Part shown: in pieces, positions 1 through 10,295 of the stretch
Layout: each line of letters starts with the position of its first letter
Position numbering within the stretch: position 1 is the first letter of the stretch
Assembly: GCA_018651345.1 (NCBI GenBank)
Contig: JABIEF010000027.1
Coordinates: 1 to 57,179 of the forward strand
Origin: Rhodobiaceae bacterium
GTDB taxonomy: Bacteria > Pseudomonadota > Alphaproteobacteria > Rhizobiales > TMED25
Reading direction: 5' to 3'
DNA: 57,179 bases
Translations under genes and position numbers: made by a program
The notes under the pieces: generated by a model
The model's input: only the letters and a program-made list of their open reading frames with translations
Database searches by the model: none
What the model was told of the DNA's origin: nothing

Positions 1-1370
1 ATTCAGGCAACATAATTACATTTCTTGATACACCAGGGCACGCTGCATTTACCTCAATGAGAGCTAGAGGAGCAAAGGCAACTGACATTGTCGTACTAGT
101 TGTTGCCGCAGATGATGGAGTTATGCCTCAAACAATTGAAGCTATTAACCATTCTAAAGAAGCAGGTGTTCCAATTATTGTAGCAATAAATAAGATTGAC
201 GTAGAAGGCGCTGATTCAAATAGAGTAAGGAACGAACTATTACAGCATGGTATTATTGTTGAATCAATGAGTGGAGATATTTTAGAAGTTGAGGTTTCAG
301 CTTTAAAAAAACAAAATTTAGATAAGTTACTAGATGCTATATCATTACAATCTGAATTATTAGAATTAACTGCAAATCCAAATAGAGCTGCCGATGGTAT
401 GGTTATTGAATCAACCTTAGATAGAGGAAGAGGTCCAGTTGCTACTGTTTTAGTTCAAAGAGGAAAGCTAAATATAGGTGATATCGTTGTGTTAGGTTCA
501 GAGTGGGGTAAAGTAAGGGCTTTAGCAAACGATCGGGGAGAAAGTATAAAAGAAGCTATTCCATCCATGCCTGTAGAAATATTGGGAATAAATGGAATAC
601 CAGAGGCGGGAGATAAATTTGCAGTAGTAGATAGTGAATCAAGAGCAAGAGAAATCACAGAGTATAGAAAAAGAAAATTAAAAGATAACTACGCTAGTGG
701 AATAGGAAAGCGGACAACACTTGAATATATGATGGGCCAACTTAAAGAAAAAGAACTTAAAGAATTACCCATATTACTTAAGGCCGATGCACAGGGGTCT
801 GTAGAAGCTATTGCAGCTGCTATAAATAATCTTTCAACAGATGAAGTAGCTGTAAGATTAATACACGGAGGAGTTGGTGGAATAACTGAATCAGATATTT
901 CATTAGCACTAGCCTCAAATGCAATTGTTCTATCCTTTAATGTGAGACCAAATGTGCAAGCAAAAGCTTTAGCAGATAAAGATAATATCGAAATAAGACA
1001 GTACTCCATAATATATAATCTTATTGACGATATAAAATCAGCGCTGTCTGGACTGCTAGACCCAACAATCAAAGAAACTATTGTTGGTAATGCAAAAGTA
1101 TTAGAGGTATTTTATATTTCTAAAGTTGGTAAGATTGCAGGATGTACGGTCACAGATGGTATAGTTAAAAATAAAGAAAATCTTCGATTAATTAGAGATA
1201 GTGTTGTTATTCACGAGGGACAACTATCAACTCTAAAGAGATTTACAGAGGAGGTTAAAGAGGTTCGAGTTGGCCAAGAATGCGGTATAGCGTTTAAAAA
1301 TCATCAGGATATAAAACAAGGTGATATTATAGAATGTTATGAGCTTGAAACTATTGAACGAACACTTTGA
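1..1370 (+). CDS. infB: Translation initiation factor IF-2, 3' part (5' end outside window)
   Basis: The reading frame is open from base 3 and the window opens inside the G domain. IF-2 is the GTPase that places fMet-tRNA on the 30S subunit and promotes 50S joining. The DTPGHAAF (G3) and NKID (G4) motifs are visible at the left edge, followed by domain II, the linker and the C-terminal fMet-tRNA-binding domain, ending in TGA at 1368-1370. About 455 codons are present, so the variable N-terminal region and the P-loop lie upstream of the window. The gene leads directly into rbfA, the usual infB-rbfA-truB-rpsO-pnp arrangement. The internal ATG at 57 is not a real start. Confidence 0.97.
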   Translation, partial: SGNIITFLDTPGHAAFTSMRARGAKATDIVVLVVAADDGVMPQTIEAINHSKEAGVPIIVAINKIDVEGADSNRVRNELLQHGIIVESMSGDILEVEVSALKKQNLDKLLDAISLQSELLELTANPNRAADGMVIESTLDRGRGPVATVLVQRGKLNIGDIVVLGSEWGKVRALANDRGESIKEAIPSMPVEILGINGIPEAGDKFAVVDSESRAREITEYRKRKLKDNYASGIGKRTTLEYMMGQLKEKELKELPILLKADAQGSVEAIAAAINNLSTDEVAVRLIHGGVGGITESDISLALASNAIVLSFNVRPNVQAKALADKDNIEIRQYSIIYNLIDDIKSALSGLLDPTIKETIVGNAKVLEVFYISKVGKIAGCTVTDGIVKNKENLRLIRDSVVIHEGQLSTLKRFTEEVKEVRVGQECGIAFKNHQDIKQGDIIECYELETIERTL

Positions 1371-1396
1371 TTGATAATTTAACCCTTAGCAAAAAT

Positions 1397-1783
1397 ATGT
1401 TAGATTCAAAAAAACAACCTAAAAATAAATCATCACAACGCCAATTAAGAGTTGGCGAATTAATTAGACATGCTTTATCTGAAATGATGACAAAAAATGA
1501 AATCTACGATCAAGATCTAATGGACAAAACAATCACAATCACTGAAGTTGCAGTAACCCCTGATTTAAAAAAAGCCATTGTTTACATTATGCCACTTGGC
1601 GGATTTAAAATAGAAGAAACCATAATTGCCCTAAACAAGAATGTTAAATTTATAAGGGGTCAGGTTACAACAATGGTATCTTTAAAACACACACCTGGCA
1701 TATATTTTAAAGAAGATACATCTTTTGCTTACTCTAACCATATAAATAATTTACTAAAATCTTCTTCACAAGAAGATTTGTAA
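1397..1783 (+). CDS. rbfA: 30S ribosome-binding factor A
   Basis: RbfA binds 30S precursors, helps mature the 5' end of 16S rRNA and is needed for cold adaptation. The SQRQLRVGELIRHAL segment near the N terminus is the family signature, followed by a KH-like fold with the VTPDLKKAIVYI strand. I place the start at ATG 1397 (128 aa) because about 13 residues before SQRQLRVGE fits alphaproteobacterial homologues. A TTG at 1367 would add ten unconserved residues and overlap the infB stop. Neither start has a clear Shine-Dalgarno sequence. Confidence 0.93.
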   Translation: MLDSKKQPKNKSSQRQLRVGELIRHALSEMMTKNEIYDQDLMDKTITITEVAVTPDLKKAIVYIMPLGGFKIEETIIALNKNVKFIRGQVTTMVSLKHTPGIYFKEDTSFAYSNHINNLLKSSSQEDL

Positions 1784-1796
1784 CCAAAAACACAGC

Positions 1797-2729
1797 ATGC
1801 ATAAAACATATATAAAAAGACAATTACACGGCTGGGTTGTGGTTGACAAACCTCTAGGCTTCACATCTACTGATATTGTTAGAATTATTAAAAAAAAATT
1901 TAATGTAAAAAAGGTTGGGCACGGAGGCACGTTGGATCCGATGGCAACAGGTATCTTACCAATTGCTATTGGAGAAGCAACAAAAACTGTTTCATATCTT
2001 ATGGACTCAAAGAAAACATATACCTTTACTGTAAAATGGGGAGAAGAAACCGATACAGATGATTCAACAGGTAACATAATAAATCAAAAAATTCTTTATC
2101 CAGATCTTGTTGATGTAAAAAAAATCATACCAAGATTTATTGGAGAAATTGAACAACTCCCTCCAATCTATTCAGCAAAGAAAATCAATGGAAAAAGAGC
2201 ATATAAAATTGCAAGAGACGGAGAGATTCCAAATCTATCAACAAACAAGGTAAAAATTGAAAATATAAAAATATTAGAAAAAATATCAGAAAAAGAAATG
2301 TCTTTTGAAGTTACATGTGGTAAGGGTACCTATGTAAGGTCATTAGCCCGTGATTTTGGAAGATGTTTAGGAACATACGGTCATATAACTAAACTTAAAA
2401 GAACTGCTTACGGTCCTTTTTTTAATAAAATTATTATATCTATTGATAGACTTAATGAAATAAACCATGTTATAGATAATCTATATTTGCTTATACAACC
2501 TATTGAGACTGTGCTGGACGACATCCTGGCAGTTAAGATAAATAATCAAGAAGCAAATAAACTTAAGACAGGATTATCTATCCCCCTTAGCCCTGAATAT
2601 AATGGGAATAACAATAGGGATGCATATGCAATATTTGAAAAAAAATTAATTGCCATATGTAAAATTAATGAAAATGTCTTAAAACCAATTCGTGTTCTAA
2701 ATATAGAAGATAAAAAAACAGGAGAGTAA
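1797..2729 (+). CDS. truB: tRNA pseudouridine(55) synthase
   Basis: TruB makes pseudouridine 55 in the T-loop of nearly all tRNAs. The catalytic Asp lies in [12 protein letters not shown], about 45 residues in, after the [10 protein letters not shown] motif. [10 protein letters not shown], the [12 protein letters not shown] segment and the [13 protein letters not shown] motif follow in the expected order. The length of 310 aa is normal. The gene starts 13 bases after rbfA, and its stop is two bases before the rpsO start, with a GGAG inside its last codons that can serve rpsO. Confidence 0.97.
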   Translation: MHKTYIKRQLHGWVVVDKPLGFTSTDIVRIIKKKFNVKKVGHGGTLDPMATGILPIAIGEATKTVSYLMDSKKTYTFTVKWGEETDTDDSTGNIINQKILYPDLVDVKKIIPRFIGEIEQLPPIYSAKKINGKRAYKIARDGEIPNLSTNKVKIENIKILEKISEKEMSFEVTCGKGTYVRSLARDFGRCLGTYGHITKLKRTAYGPFFNKIIISIDRLNEINHVIDNLYLLIQPIETVLDDILAVKINNQEANKLKTGLSIPLSPEYNGNNNRDAYAIFEKKLIAICKINENVLKPIRVLNIEDKKTGE

Positions 2730-2731
2730 AG

Positions 2732-3001
2732 ATGTCGATTACAAACGAAAGAAAACAAGAGCTAATAAAAGAGTATGCTGTTAATGCAAATGATACCGGA
2801 TCATCCCAGGTACAAATAGCCGTGTTAACAGAAAGAATAAAAAATCTTACAGAACATTTCAAAACACATAAAAAAGATAATCATTCTAGGAGAGGGCTAT
2901 TAAAAATGGTCAGCCAAAGAAGAAAACATCTTGATTATATTAAATTAAATAATGAAGAACGTTACCAAACCATAATTAAAGAATTAGGAATACGCCGTTA
3001 A
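2732..3001 (+). CDS. rpsO: 30S ribosomal protein S15
   Basis: S15 is a primary 16S rRNA-binding protein that nucleates assembly of the 30S platform. The 89-aa product has the usual length and motifs: [15 protein letters not shown] near the N terminus, then [20 protein letters not shown]. It abuts truB upstream, and its ribosome-binding GGAG lies inside truB. In many bacteria S15 represses its own translation through its leader; here any such site would overlap the end of truB, and I see no clear pseudoknot. Confidence 0.98.
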   Translation: MSITNERKQELIKEYAVNANDTGSSQVQIAVLTERIKNLTEHFKTHKKDNHSRRGLLKMVSQRRKHLDYIKLNNEERYQTIIKELGIRR

Positions 3002-3057
3002 TATTAAAATAAACCATAGATGTAGAAATATAATTTTTACATAACGAAAGAGATAAA

Positions 3058-5241
3058 ATGTTTAAAACATATAGTGAAGAAATTATTTGGGGAAACCGTC
3101 CATTAAAAATTGAAACTGGTAAAGTAGCTAGACAAGCAGACGGATCTGTAATCGTAACTTATGGGCAAACAACTGTTTTAGCTACGGTTTGTGCAGATCA
3201 AAAACCAAAACCAGGTTTAGATTTCTTCCCTTTAACTGTAAACTATCAGGAAAAAGCTTATGCTGCAGGTAAAATACCAGGTGGATATTTCAAACGTGAA
3301 GGTAGACCGACAGAAAAAGAAACATTAGTGTCAAGATTAATTGATAGGCCAATCAGACCACTTTTTGTTAAAGAATTTAAAAATGAAACACAAGTTATTG
3401 CTACAGTATTATCACATGACACGGAAAATGATCCTGATATAGTAGCTATCATTGCATGTTCAGCAGCTTTAACAATATCTGGGATTCCATTTAAAGGTCC
3501 AGTTGGTGCTGCAAGAATAGGATATATAAATAACGAATATGTATTAAATCCTAAGACAGAAGAACTGTTGGAATCATCTCTTGATCTAGTTGTTGCCGGA
3601 ACAAAAAATGCTGTACTCATGATTGAGTCAGAAGCAAAGGAATTATCAGAAGATATTATGCTTGGTGGCGTTATGTTTGCTCATACTCACATGCAACCTG
3701 TAATCGAAATGATAATAAAACTTGCCCAAAAATCCGCTAAAGAAATGAGAGAAATTGAAATCTCTGATCATTCTAAATTAGATACAAAAATAGAAAAAAT
3801 AATTAAAACAGATGTTACAAAAGCATATAAAATTGCTGATAAGAAAGAAAGACAATCAACACTATCCGGTATTAAAGATAAATTAATTGCTGAGCTTAAT
3901 CCAAATGAAGAAATTAATTACGATCCAAATGATATTTCAAGTTGTTTTAAAACTGTCGAAAAAAATATTGTTCGTCAATCAATATTAAAAACATCAAAAA
4001 GGATTGATGGAAGGGGTCTTGAAGATATTAGACCTATAGTATCTGAAATTGCAGTTCTTCCAAGAACTCATGGTTCAGCATTATTTACCCGTGGTGAAAC
4101 TCAAGCAATTGCTGTCGCAACTCTGGGTACAGGACAAGACGAGCAATATGTTGACTCATTAAATGGCACATACAAACAATCTTTCATGTTGCATTATAAT
4201 TTTCCTCCATATTCTGTTGGTGAAGTTGGAAGAACTGGTTTCACAAGTAGAAGAGAAGTCGGGCATGGTAAATTAGCGTGGAGAGCAATTAATCCTGTGC
4301 TTCCGCAAAAAGAAGATTTTCCATATACCATAAGAGTCGTGTCAGAAATAACTGAGTCAAACGGATCGTCATCAATGGCAACTGTTTGTGGAACTTCGCT
4401 TGCATTGATGGATGCAGGTGTGCCAATCAAAAGTCCAGTTGCAGGAATTGCAATGGGACTTATACTTGAAGGAAAAGATTTTGCAGTCCTATCAGATATT
4501 CTTGGTGACGAAGATCATCTGGGTGATATGGACTTTAAAGTTGCTGGTACTTCTGAAGGCGTAACCACATTACAAATGGATATTAAAATATCTGGAATAA
4601 CAGAAGATATTATGAAAAAAGCTCTAGCTCAAGCAAAAAAAGGTAGAACACATATCTTAGGAGAAATGGCTAAAGCAATAACTGAATCTAGAAAAGATGT
4701 TGGAGAATTTGCACCAAGAATAGTTACCGTTAACATCCCAGTAGATAAAATTCGTGATATAATAGGGGCTGGTGGAAAAATCATCAAACAAATGGTTGAG
4801 GAAAGTGGCGCTCAAATAAGCGTTGAAGATAATGGGGTAGTTACTGTAGCTTCAGCAAATAAAGCGTCAATCGAGCTTGCTCTAGAAAAAATACATATGA
4901 TTGTTGCAGAACCAGAAGTTGGAGAGATATACGAAGGTACAGTTGTAAAAGTGGTAGATTTTGGAGCTTTTGTTAATTTCTTTGGACCAAAAGATGGATT
5001 GGTTCACATTTCACAATTAAATGACGGTCGACCTGAAACTGTTTCAGAAGTCGTTAGCGAAGGTGATAAAGTATTTGTAAAGCTTATGGGATTCGATGAT
5101 AGAGGCAAAGTAAGGCTTACAATGAAACATATTGATCAAGAGACTGGAAAACAAGCAGAAGGCCAAAATAATGATGCCGACGAACTGCCGCCAAAAAGAA
5201 ATAGACCATCTAGACCATCTTCAAGGGAAAGAAAGAAATAA
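3058..5241 (+). CDS. pnp: Polyribonucleotide nucleotidyltransferase (PNPase)
   Basis: PNPase is a phosphorolytic 3'-5' exoribonuclease that acts in mRNA turnover, usually in the degradosome. The 727-aa protein has two RNase PH domains (the second around residues 310-540), a KH domain with the [12 protein letters not shown] motif near residue 570, and an S1 domain with the [10 protein letters not shown] motif near 635. The C-terminal tail is rich in Arg, Pro and Ser and could contact partners, but this is inference. It lies 56 bases after rpsO. Its stop is 24 bases from the convergent fabI stop, with no hairpin terminator between. Confidence 0.98.
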   Translation: MFKTYSEEIIWGNRPLKIETGKVARQADGSVIVTYGQTTVLATVCADQKPKPGLDFFPLTVNYQEKAYAAGKIPGGYFKREGRPTEKETLVSRLIDRPIRPLFVKEFKNETQVIATVLSHDTENDPDIVAIIACSAALTISGIPFKGPVGAARIGYINNEYVLNPKTEELLESSLDLVVAGTKNAVLMIESEAKELSEDIMLGGVMFAHTHMQPVIEMIIKLAQKSAKEMREIEISDHSKLDTKIEKIIKTDVTKAYKIADKKERQSTLSGIKDKLIAELNPNEEINYDPNDISSCFKTVEKNIVRQSILKTSKRIDGRGLEDIRPIVSEIAVLPRTHGSALFTRGETQAIAVATLGTGQDEQYVDSLNGTYKQSFMLHYNFPPYSVGEVGRTGFTSRREVGHGKLAWRAINPVLPQKEDFPYTIRVVSEITESNGSSSMATVCGTSLALMDAGVPIKSPVAGIAMGLILEGKDFAVLSDILGDEDHLGDMDFKVAGTSEGVTTLQMDIKISGITEDIMKKALAQAKKGRTHILGEMAKAITESRKDVGEFAPRIVTVNIPVDKIRDIIGAGGKIIKQMVEESGAQISVEDNGVVTVASANKASIELALEKIHMIVAEPEVGEIYEGTVVKVVDFGAFVNFFGPKDGLVHISQLNDGRPETVSEVVSEGDKVFVKLMGFDDRGKVRLTMKHIDQETGKQAEGQNNDADELPPKRNRPSRPSSRERKK

Positions 5242-5265
5242 ATTTCTTATATATTTAGATTATTT

Positions 5266-6120
5266 TTATTTCTCTGTTGAAGAATCATTGTAGCTAGATT
5301 CATCTTTTAACATTTCTGGTTTTGGAGTTGAAATAATATTGTATCCAGAATCAACATAATGTATTTCACCAGTAACACCTGATGAAAGATCTGATAATAA
5401 ATATATAGATGAACCGCCTAATTCATTCAGTGTTACAGTCCTTCTTAATGGTGAATGTATCTTTTGAAAATTAAATATTTCCCTTGCATCTGTTATTCCA
5501 CCACCAGCAAGAGTTCTCATAGGTCCAGCTGAGATAGCATTAACACGGATATTTAATGGACCAAAATCTGATGCAAGATACCTAACTGAAGACTCTAATG
5601 CGGCCTTAGCAACTCCCATAACATTATAATTCGGCATAACTTTATTGGAGCCAGAAAATGTAAGTGTTAACAACGAACCACCATTAATCATTAGTCTTTT
5701 TGCTTGTTTTGCAACTTCCGTAAATGAAAAACATGAAATAACCATTGTTTTAATAAAATTATCTCTAGTGGTATCTGCATAGTGCCCCTTTAATTGGCTT
5801 TTATCTGAAAATGCAATAGCGTGAACAACAAAATCAATAGTACCCCATTCTTTAGCAATTATATCAAATACATTTTCTATATCTGCTGTATTATCCACAT
5901 CACAGGGTATTAGAAGCGAAGAGCCTATAGAGCTAGAAAGAGGCTCTAATCTCTTCTTTAAAGTTTCTGATTGATAAGTAAAGGCAAGTTCTGCTCCTGC
6001 TGCGTGAAGTGACCTAGCAACACCCCATGCAATGGAATGATCATTTGCTACACCCATAATCAATCCTCTTTTACCTCTCATAAGAGATAAATCGATTGTA
6101 TTTGATATATCTTCTGTCAT
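5266..6120 (-). CDS. fabI: Enoyl-[acyl-carrier-protein] reductase (NADH), FabI type
   Basis: FabI reduces the trans-2 double bond of enoyl-ACP at the end of each fatty-acid elongation cycle. It is a short-chain dehydrogenase with the divergent nucleotide loop GVANDHSIAWG at residues 23-33 and the catalytic Y-x6-K pair Tyr165/Lys172 in YNVMGVAK. The length of 284 aa is slightly above the usual 260-275. The position matching E. coli Tyr146 is Phe155 (context LTLTFSGSNK), as in mycobacterial InhA. The gene is last in a fabA-fabB-fabI operon, two bases after fabB. Confidence 0.95.
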   Translation of the reverse strand: MTEDISNTIDLSLMRGKRGLIMGVANDHSIAWGVARSLHAAGAELAFTYQSETLKKRLEPLSSSIGSSLLIPCDVDNTADIENVFDIIAKEWGTIDFVVHAIAFSDKSQLKGHYADTTRDNFIKTMVISCFSFTEVAKQAKRLMINGGSLLTLTFSGSNKVMPNYNVMGVAKAALESSVRYLASDFGPLNIRVNAISAGPMRTLAGGGITDAREIFNFQKIHSPLRRTVTLNELGGSSIYLLSDLSSGVTGEIHYVDSGYNIISTPKPEMLKDESSYNDSSTEK

Positions 6121-6122
6121 TA

Positions 6123-7337
6123 TTAATCCAATTTTCTAAATACTAACGCTGCATTTGTACCACCAAACCCAAAAGTATTTGACATCACATGCTTTAAATT
6201 GACATTGTCATGTCTTTTACGTGCAATTGGTATATCATTGAATACTGGATCTAATTCACTAATATGAGCTGATTCACATATAAAATTATTACCCATCATT
6301 AATAATGAATAGATTGCTTCTTGCGCACCAGCTGCACCCAATGAGTGTCCTGTTAAAGATTTTGTTGCTGAAATTATTGGCAATTTATCTTTAAAAACTT
6401 CCTTAATTGCTTCAATTTCTATCACATCTCCCTGTGGAGTAGATGTTGCGTGTGGGTTAATATAATCAATAGGATCATGCACATCCTTTAACGCCTGTTT
6501 CATTGCTCTTTGAGCGCCTTCCCCAGATAACAATACCATATCATTTCCGTCTGATGTTGATCCATATCCAACAATTTCTGCATATATATTAGCACCTCTA
6601 TTTATTGCATGTTCATACTCTTCTAATATTAATATGCCCGCTCCACCCGCTATTACAAAACCATCTCTATTAACATCATACGCTCTGCTAGCTACATCAG
6701 GAGTTTCGTTATAATTAGATGACATAGCGCCCATTGCATCAAATAAAACAGACAAACTCCAATCTAATTCTTCACCACCACCTGCTATCATTATATCCTG
6801 CTTCCCCCATTGAATGAGCTCATAAGCATTTCCAATACAATTATTAGATGTAGCACAAGCAGAAGATATTGAATAATTCACACCCTTTATACCAAAATAT
6901 GTTGATAACGTTGCGGAAGCCATTGAACACATAGCTTTTGGTACCGCAAATGGACCAACATGCTTTGCACCTTTTCCCCTTGTAGCATCAGCTGCTTGAA
7001 CTATAGCTTTTGTAGAAGGCCCCCCAGTACCAACGATTAAACCGGTATTGATATTACTAATATCTTCCGTTAATAAACCAGAATCTGCAATCGCCTGTTC
7101 AGTTGCTATATAAGCCCACCCTGATCCGTCAGCTAAAAACCTTTGTTTTCTTCTATCAATAAAATCAGCTGGATTTAATTTTGGCAAACCATGTACTTGA
7201 GAGCGAAAACCAAGTTCCTTATATCCATCTGCTAAAATAATTCCTGATTTACAATTATACAAAGAAGATAAGACTTCTTCCTTATTGTTTCCAATACTTG
7301 ATACTATTCCAATTCCAGTTATAACTACACGTCTCAT
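6123..7337 (-). CDS. fabB: 3-oxoacyl-ACP synthase I (FabB)
   Basis: This condensing enzyme extends acyl-ACPs and, paired with FabA, keeps the cis double bond in the pathway. The Cys-His-His triad is visible: Cys161 in SSACATSNN, His in [11 protein letters not shown] and His in [12 protein letters not shown]. The length of 404 aa matches FabB (406 in E. coli), and Cys161 sits where E. coli has Cys163. The FabB rather than FabF assignment rests mainly on the fabA neighbour 31 bases upstream. Confidence 0.95.
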   Translation of the reverse strand: MRRVVITGIGIVSSIGNNKEEVLSSLYNCKSGIILADGYKELGFRSQVHGLPKLNPADFIDRRKQRFLADGSGWAYIATEQAIADSGLLTEDISNINTGLIVGTGGPSTKAIVQAADATRGKGAKHVGPFAVPKAMCSMASATLSTYFGIKGVNYSISSACATSNNCIGNAYELIQWGKQDIMIAGGGEELDWSLSVLFDAMGAMSSNYNETPDVASRAYDVNRDGFVIAGGAGILILEEYEHAINRGANIYAEIVGYGSTSDGNDMVLLSGEGAQRAMKQALKDVHDPIDYINPHATSTPQGDVIEIEAIKEVFKDKLPIISATKSLTGHSLGAAGAQEAIYSLLMMGNNFICESAHISELDPVFNDIPIARKRHDNVNLKHVMSNTFGFGGTNAALVFRKLD

Positions 7338-7368
7338 TTAAAGATTCCATTTTACGAAAGATTATTTA

Positions 7369-7884
7369 TTAACTATTATTCTCTTCAAAAAGCCCTACTT
7401 TGAGATTTTCAGCTGTATATATCTTTTCACCATCAGCGAACAACTCTCCATCAGCAATACCAAGTGTTAGTTTACGGGCAATAATTTTTTTTATATTAAT
7501 GACATAAGTCAATTTTTTTACTGTTGGTAAAACCATCCCTGTAAATTTTACTTCACCAACACCCAATGCTCTTCCTTTTCCAGGCCTTCCCATCCAACCA
7601 AGATAGAAACCAACCAATTGCCATAATGCATCCAGTCCTAAACAACCCGGCATAACAGGATCTCCTTGAAAGTGACATAAGAAAAACCAAGAATCCGGAT
7701 CTATATCAAATTCTGCAATAATCTGTCCTTTTGAAAATGTTCCGCTTATCTCATCAACATTGGTTATCTTATCAAACATTAACATCGGCGGCTTAGGTAA
7801 TTGTGCATTCCCAGGTCCAAATAATTCACCTCTAGCACAGGACAATAGATCTTCATATTCAAATGTTGATTTTTTTATTTCCAT
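7369..7884 (-). CDS. fabA: 3-hydroxydecanoyl-ACP dehydratase/isomerase (FabA)
   Basis: FabA dehydrates 3-hydroxydecanoyl-ACP and isomerises the trans-2 product to cis-3, the entry point of anaerobic unsaturated fatty-acid synthesis. The hot-dog fold active site is clear: His71 in [12 protein letters not shown] and Asp85 in LGLDALWQ. The length of 171 aa is normal. It is first in the fabA-fabB-fabI operon and divergent from irr across a 127-base spacer, an association common in alphaproteobacteria that may link membrane lipid synthesis to iron or heme status (inference). Confidence 0.97.
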   Translation of the reverse strand: MEIKKSTFEYEDLLSCARGELFGPGNAQLPKPPMLMFDKITNVDEISGTFSKGQIIAEFDIDPDSWFFLCHFQGDPVMPGCLGLDALWQLVGFYLGWMGRPGKGRALGVGEVKFTGMVLPTVKKLTYVINIKKIIARKLTLGIADGELFADGEKIYTAENLKVGLFEENNS

Positions 7885-7909
7885 AAGCTACTTACACTTT
7901 TAATAGATA

Positions 7910-7923
7910 TTAGATGCATTCTA
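7910..7923. promoter_or_regulatory. Possible Irr/ICE-like operator between fabA and irr
   Basis: The spacer between the divergent fabA and irr genes is almost pure A/T except for TTAGATGCATTCTA. This has dyad halves TAGA and TCTA around a five-base centre. From memory, the iron control element bound by Irr has TTAGAA and TTCTAA half sites, so this is an imperfect match. It lies 26 bases upstream of the fabA start and 88 bases upstream of irr. An AT-rich stretch resembling a -10 (TATAAT at 7980-7985) precedes irr. The assignment is weak. Confidence 0.25.
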
Positions 7924-8011
7924 TTTTAATATAAATTATAATATTTATATATATATTATTTACAATTTACAATTTTTTATATAATAATTATATAAAAAAA
8001 GAAGATAGTTA

Positions 8012-8446
8012 ATGAAAAAAATTTCAAAAGTACAAAATTACAATTTTGATAAAATATGTATAATGGGAATGTTACGTCGCGCTGACATAATCCCTACAAA
8101 ACAAAGAGTGGCACTTGCTAGTCTAATGTTTGATAGCGGCAAAAGACATTTTACTGCTGAAAAGATACACGAAGAAGCCATCGTTTCAGATCTTAATATT
8201 TCATTAGGTACAATATATAATACACTAAACCATTTTAATGAATGTGGTCTACTCAAAGAAGTTCGTACTAGTAATTCTAAGACATATTTTGATACTAATA
8301 CTACAGATCATCATCATTTTATTTACAAGGATACTATTACAGATATTGATAATGAGAAATTAAAATTAGTTAATGTTCCTAAGCTTCCAAAAGGTAAAAA
8401 GATTAAATCAATTAACATCACTATTGATCTAATGGATGATAATTAA
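8012..8446 (+). CDS. irr: Iron response regulator Irr (Fur family)
   Basis: Irr is the alphaproteobacterial Fur-family regulator that senses heme status and controls iron and heme genes. The 144-aa protein has a winged-helix N-terminal half (PTKQRVALASLMF, then TAEKIHEEA and SLGTIYNTLNHF) and the Irr hallmark TYFDTNTTDHHHF with three histidines at 100-102. It lacks the Cys-Pro heme regulatory motif known from Bradyrhizobium Irr; the only N-terminal Cys (16) is followed by Ile. It is divergent from fabA, and its stop overlaps the stop of the convergent SH3 gene. Confidence 0.93.
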   Translation: MKKISKVQNYNFDKICIMGMLRRADIIPTKQRVALASLMFDSGKRHFTAEKIHEEAIVSDLNISLGTIYNTLNHFNECGLLKEVRTSNSKTYFDTNTTDHHHFIYKDTITDIDNEKLKLVNVPKLPKGKKIKSINITIDLMDDN

Positions 8447-9042
8447 TCTTCCTTAATATTTATAACTTCATCAATATAAACCCCATATAACTGGTTTTGT
8501 TTTATCCAACCTTCGCTTTTTCCTATATATATATTGCACCAAGATCCTGTACATTGACTAATACTAACGACAACACCTGGTTCTAAATATTTAATAACTC
8601 TTGATGTAGTTAAAGGCTCCTTAAATAAATTCCTATAATCCTGTGGTTGATTCTTAACATCCCAAGGTGCAATCATAGCAGTGCGATTATTGGATAGTAA
8701 TGTGTTGGATACCCAACCCTCTCCACCAGTAAAATCTCTAATCTTACTCCAACCGATCTTTGTCTGCCCAATAATTTCAACTGGCAATTTATACTTATTA
8801 TAAGTCCACAACACCTGGTGATCTAATGATGGACCTTGTCTAAGGTTTGCTTTATTTTTTTTAAGACTTTTAAATACTATACTAGTATTCTCTAGATTTA
8901 TTTTTGTATTAGTTGATTGTATAGATTTATTCTCATTTAATTTTTTTAATGCATCCGGAAAAATAATAATTGCAACAGCAAATAAAAATATAAAAACCAA
9001 AAATGAAACTAAATATGTTTTATAATGCAATAGTACTCTCAT
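8443..9042 (-). CDS. Membrane-anchored bacterial SH3-domain protein
   Basis: The 199-aa protein has one N-terminal membrane segment (about residues 9-29) and then a presumably periplasmic part with one or two SH3-like units: NLRQGPSLDH...GWSKIRDF..GGEGWVSNTLL near residues 61-118, and a second repeat ending in GSWCNIYIGKSEGWIKQNQLYG. Such domains often bind peptidoglycan or wall peptides, but the function here is unknown. The family (formerly DUF1058) is common in alphaproteobacteria. It is the last gene of a minus-strand run that also includes the E1-like gene ten bases upstream. Confidence 0.8.
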   Translation of the reverse strand: MRVLLHYKTYLVSFLVFIFLFAVAIIIFPDALKKLNENKSIQSTNTKINLENTSIVFKSLKKNKANLRQGPSLDHQVLWTYNKYKLPVEIIGQTKIGWSKIRDFTGGEGWVSNTLLSNNRTAMIAPWDVKNQPQDYRNLFKEPLTTSRVIKYLEPGVVVSISQCTGSWCNIYIGKSEGWIKQNQLYGVYIDEVINIKED

Positions 9043-9052
9043 AATAAAATCT

Positions 9053-9799
9053 TTATTTCCTTCTATATTTTATTTCTTCAAATCTCATATTCAAGAGATC
9101 AACTAATAATAGCTTTCCAATTAATATATTACCCATACCAACAATTAATTTAATTGCTTCTGTTGCCATTAACGTACCAATTAATCCAGTTGTAACACCT
9201 AAAATACCCTCTTCTTTACATCCAATTTCATCAAATTGTATATTTTCTTCGGAATACAGATCTCTCAGTCTAGGATTTAGAATGAATTCTTTATTTTCTT
9301 CATAAGGAACAAACGTACTTACTTGACCTTCATATGAACGAACAGCACCCATTATATATGGTTTCTTAAGACGGTTGCATGAATCAGAAATTATAAAACG
9401 TGTTTTAAAATTATCACTCGCATCTATTACCATGTCATAATTAAAAATTATCTTATCACAATTATCTTCTTTAATTTTATAATCATAAATTTCTGTATTT
9501 ATCTCTGGGTTTAAATAATCAATATAACTTCTGGCACTGAATGCCTTATTACTACCAATAGTTTTAACACTATGAATAAACTGTCTCTGTAAATTTGATA
9601 ACTCTACTTTATCATAATCCATTATACCAATTGTTCCTATTCCAGCGGACGCTAGATATGTTAAAACGGGAGACCCAAGACCGCCTGCTCCTATTACCAA
9701 TACCTTTGATACCTTTAATTTTCTTTGCCCTGTTCCTCCAATATTATTAATCAAGATCTGCTTAGAGTATCTTTCTAATTCTGATGCAGAAAAAATCAT
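9053..9799 (-). CDS. ThiF/MoeB-family E1-like adenylyltransferase lacking zinc ligands
   Basis: This family adenylates the C-terminal glycine of a ubiquitin-like sulfur carrier (MoaD or ThiS). The 248-aa length is that of MoeB. The ATP loop GAGGLG is at 37-42, LSNLQRQFIH at 67-76, DASDNFKTR at 126-134, and the conserved reactive Cys is at 194 (GCKEEGILG). The two CxxC pairs that bind structural zinc in MoeB and ThiF are both absent: there are only three cysteines (114, 141, 194), and the protein stops at KYRRK where the second CxxC should follow. Whether it serves molybdopterin, thiamine or tRNA thiolation cannot be told from the sequence; no carrier gene is nearby. Confidence 0.85.
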   Translation of the reverse strand: MIFSASELERYSKQILINNIGGTGQRKLKVSKVLVIGAGGLGSPVLTYLASAGIGTIGIMDYDKVELSNLQRQFIHSVKTIGSNKAFSARSYIDYLNPEINTEIYDYKIKEDNCDKIIFNYDMVIDASDNFKTRFIISDSCNRLKKPYIMGAVRSYEGQVSTFVPYEENKEFILNPRLRDLYSEENIQFDEIGCKEEGILGVTTGLIGTLMATEAIKLIVGMGNILIGKLLLVDLLNMRFEEIKYRRK

Positions 9800-9824
9800 A
9801 ATAATAACCTATATAACTTTGATA

Positions 9825-10295
9825 TTATTTATTGCCGGTAGAGCCAAAGCCTTTTGCATTTCTTATTGTGAAATCTAATGATTCTACCAAAGTAAAACTA
9901 GCTCTTATGACTGGAGAAATTACTAATTGTGCAATTCTTTCTCCATGCTTTATTTCATAATTATCTGTACCATGATTAATTAATATCACCATTACTTCAC
10001 CTCTGTAATCGCTGTCAATTGTACCTGGAGAATTTAAAACTGTGACCCCATTTTTATAGGCAATGCCTGACCTTGGTCTTATTTGACCCTCAAAACCTTC
10101 TGGTATAGAAATCGCAATACCTGTTTTTATTTTTTCCCATTTTCCTGGTAGTATATTAATACTATTTATTGGTGTATTTATATTAGCTCGCAAGTCAATG
10201 CCAGCAGCCCCTTCCGTTTGATACTCTGGTATAATAAAATCTGAGTTAGTCTCTATTAATTTAATTTTAATATCTGTAATATCTTTTGAAACCAT
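9825..10295 (-). CDS. dut: dUTP diphosphatase
   Basis: Dut hydrolyses dUTP to dUMP and PPi, limiting uracil in DNA and feeding dTMP synthesis. All five motifs of the trimeric family are present in order: AAGIDLRA, PRSGIA, GTIDSDYRGEV (with the catalytic Asp), GERIAQLVI and the C-terminal GFGSTG arm. The length of 156 aa is normal. Its start codon overlaps the coaBC stop by one base (TAATG), so translation is probably coupled. Confidence 0.97.
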   Translation of the reverse strand: MVSKDITDIKIKLIETNSDFIIPEYQTEGAAGIDLRANINTPINSINILPGKWEKIKTGIAISIPEGFEGQIRPRSGIAYKNGVTVLNSPGTIDSDYRGEVMVILINHGTDNYEIKHGERIAQLVISPVIRASFTLVESLDFTIRNAKGFGSTGNK

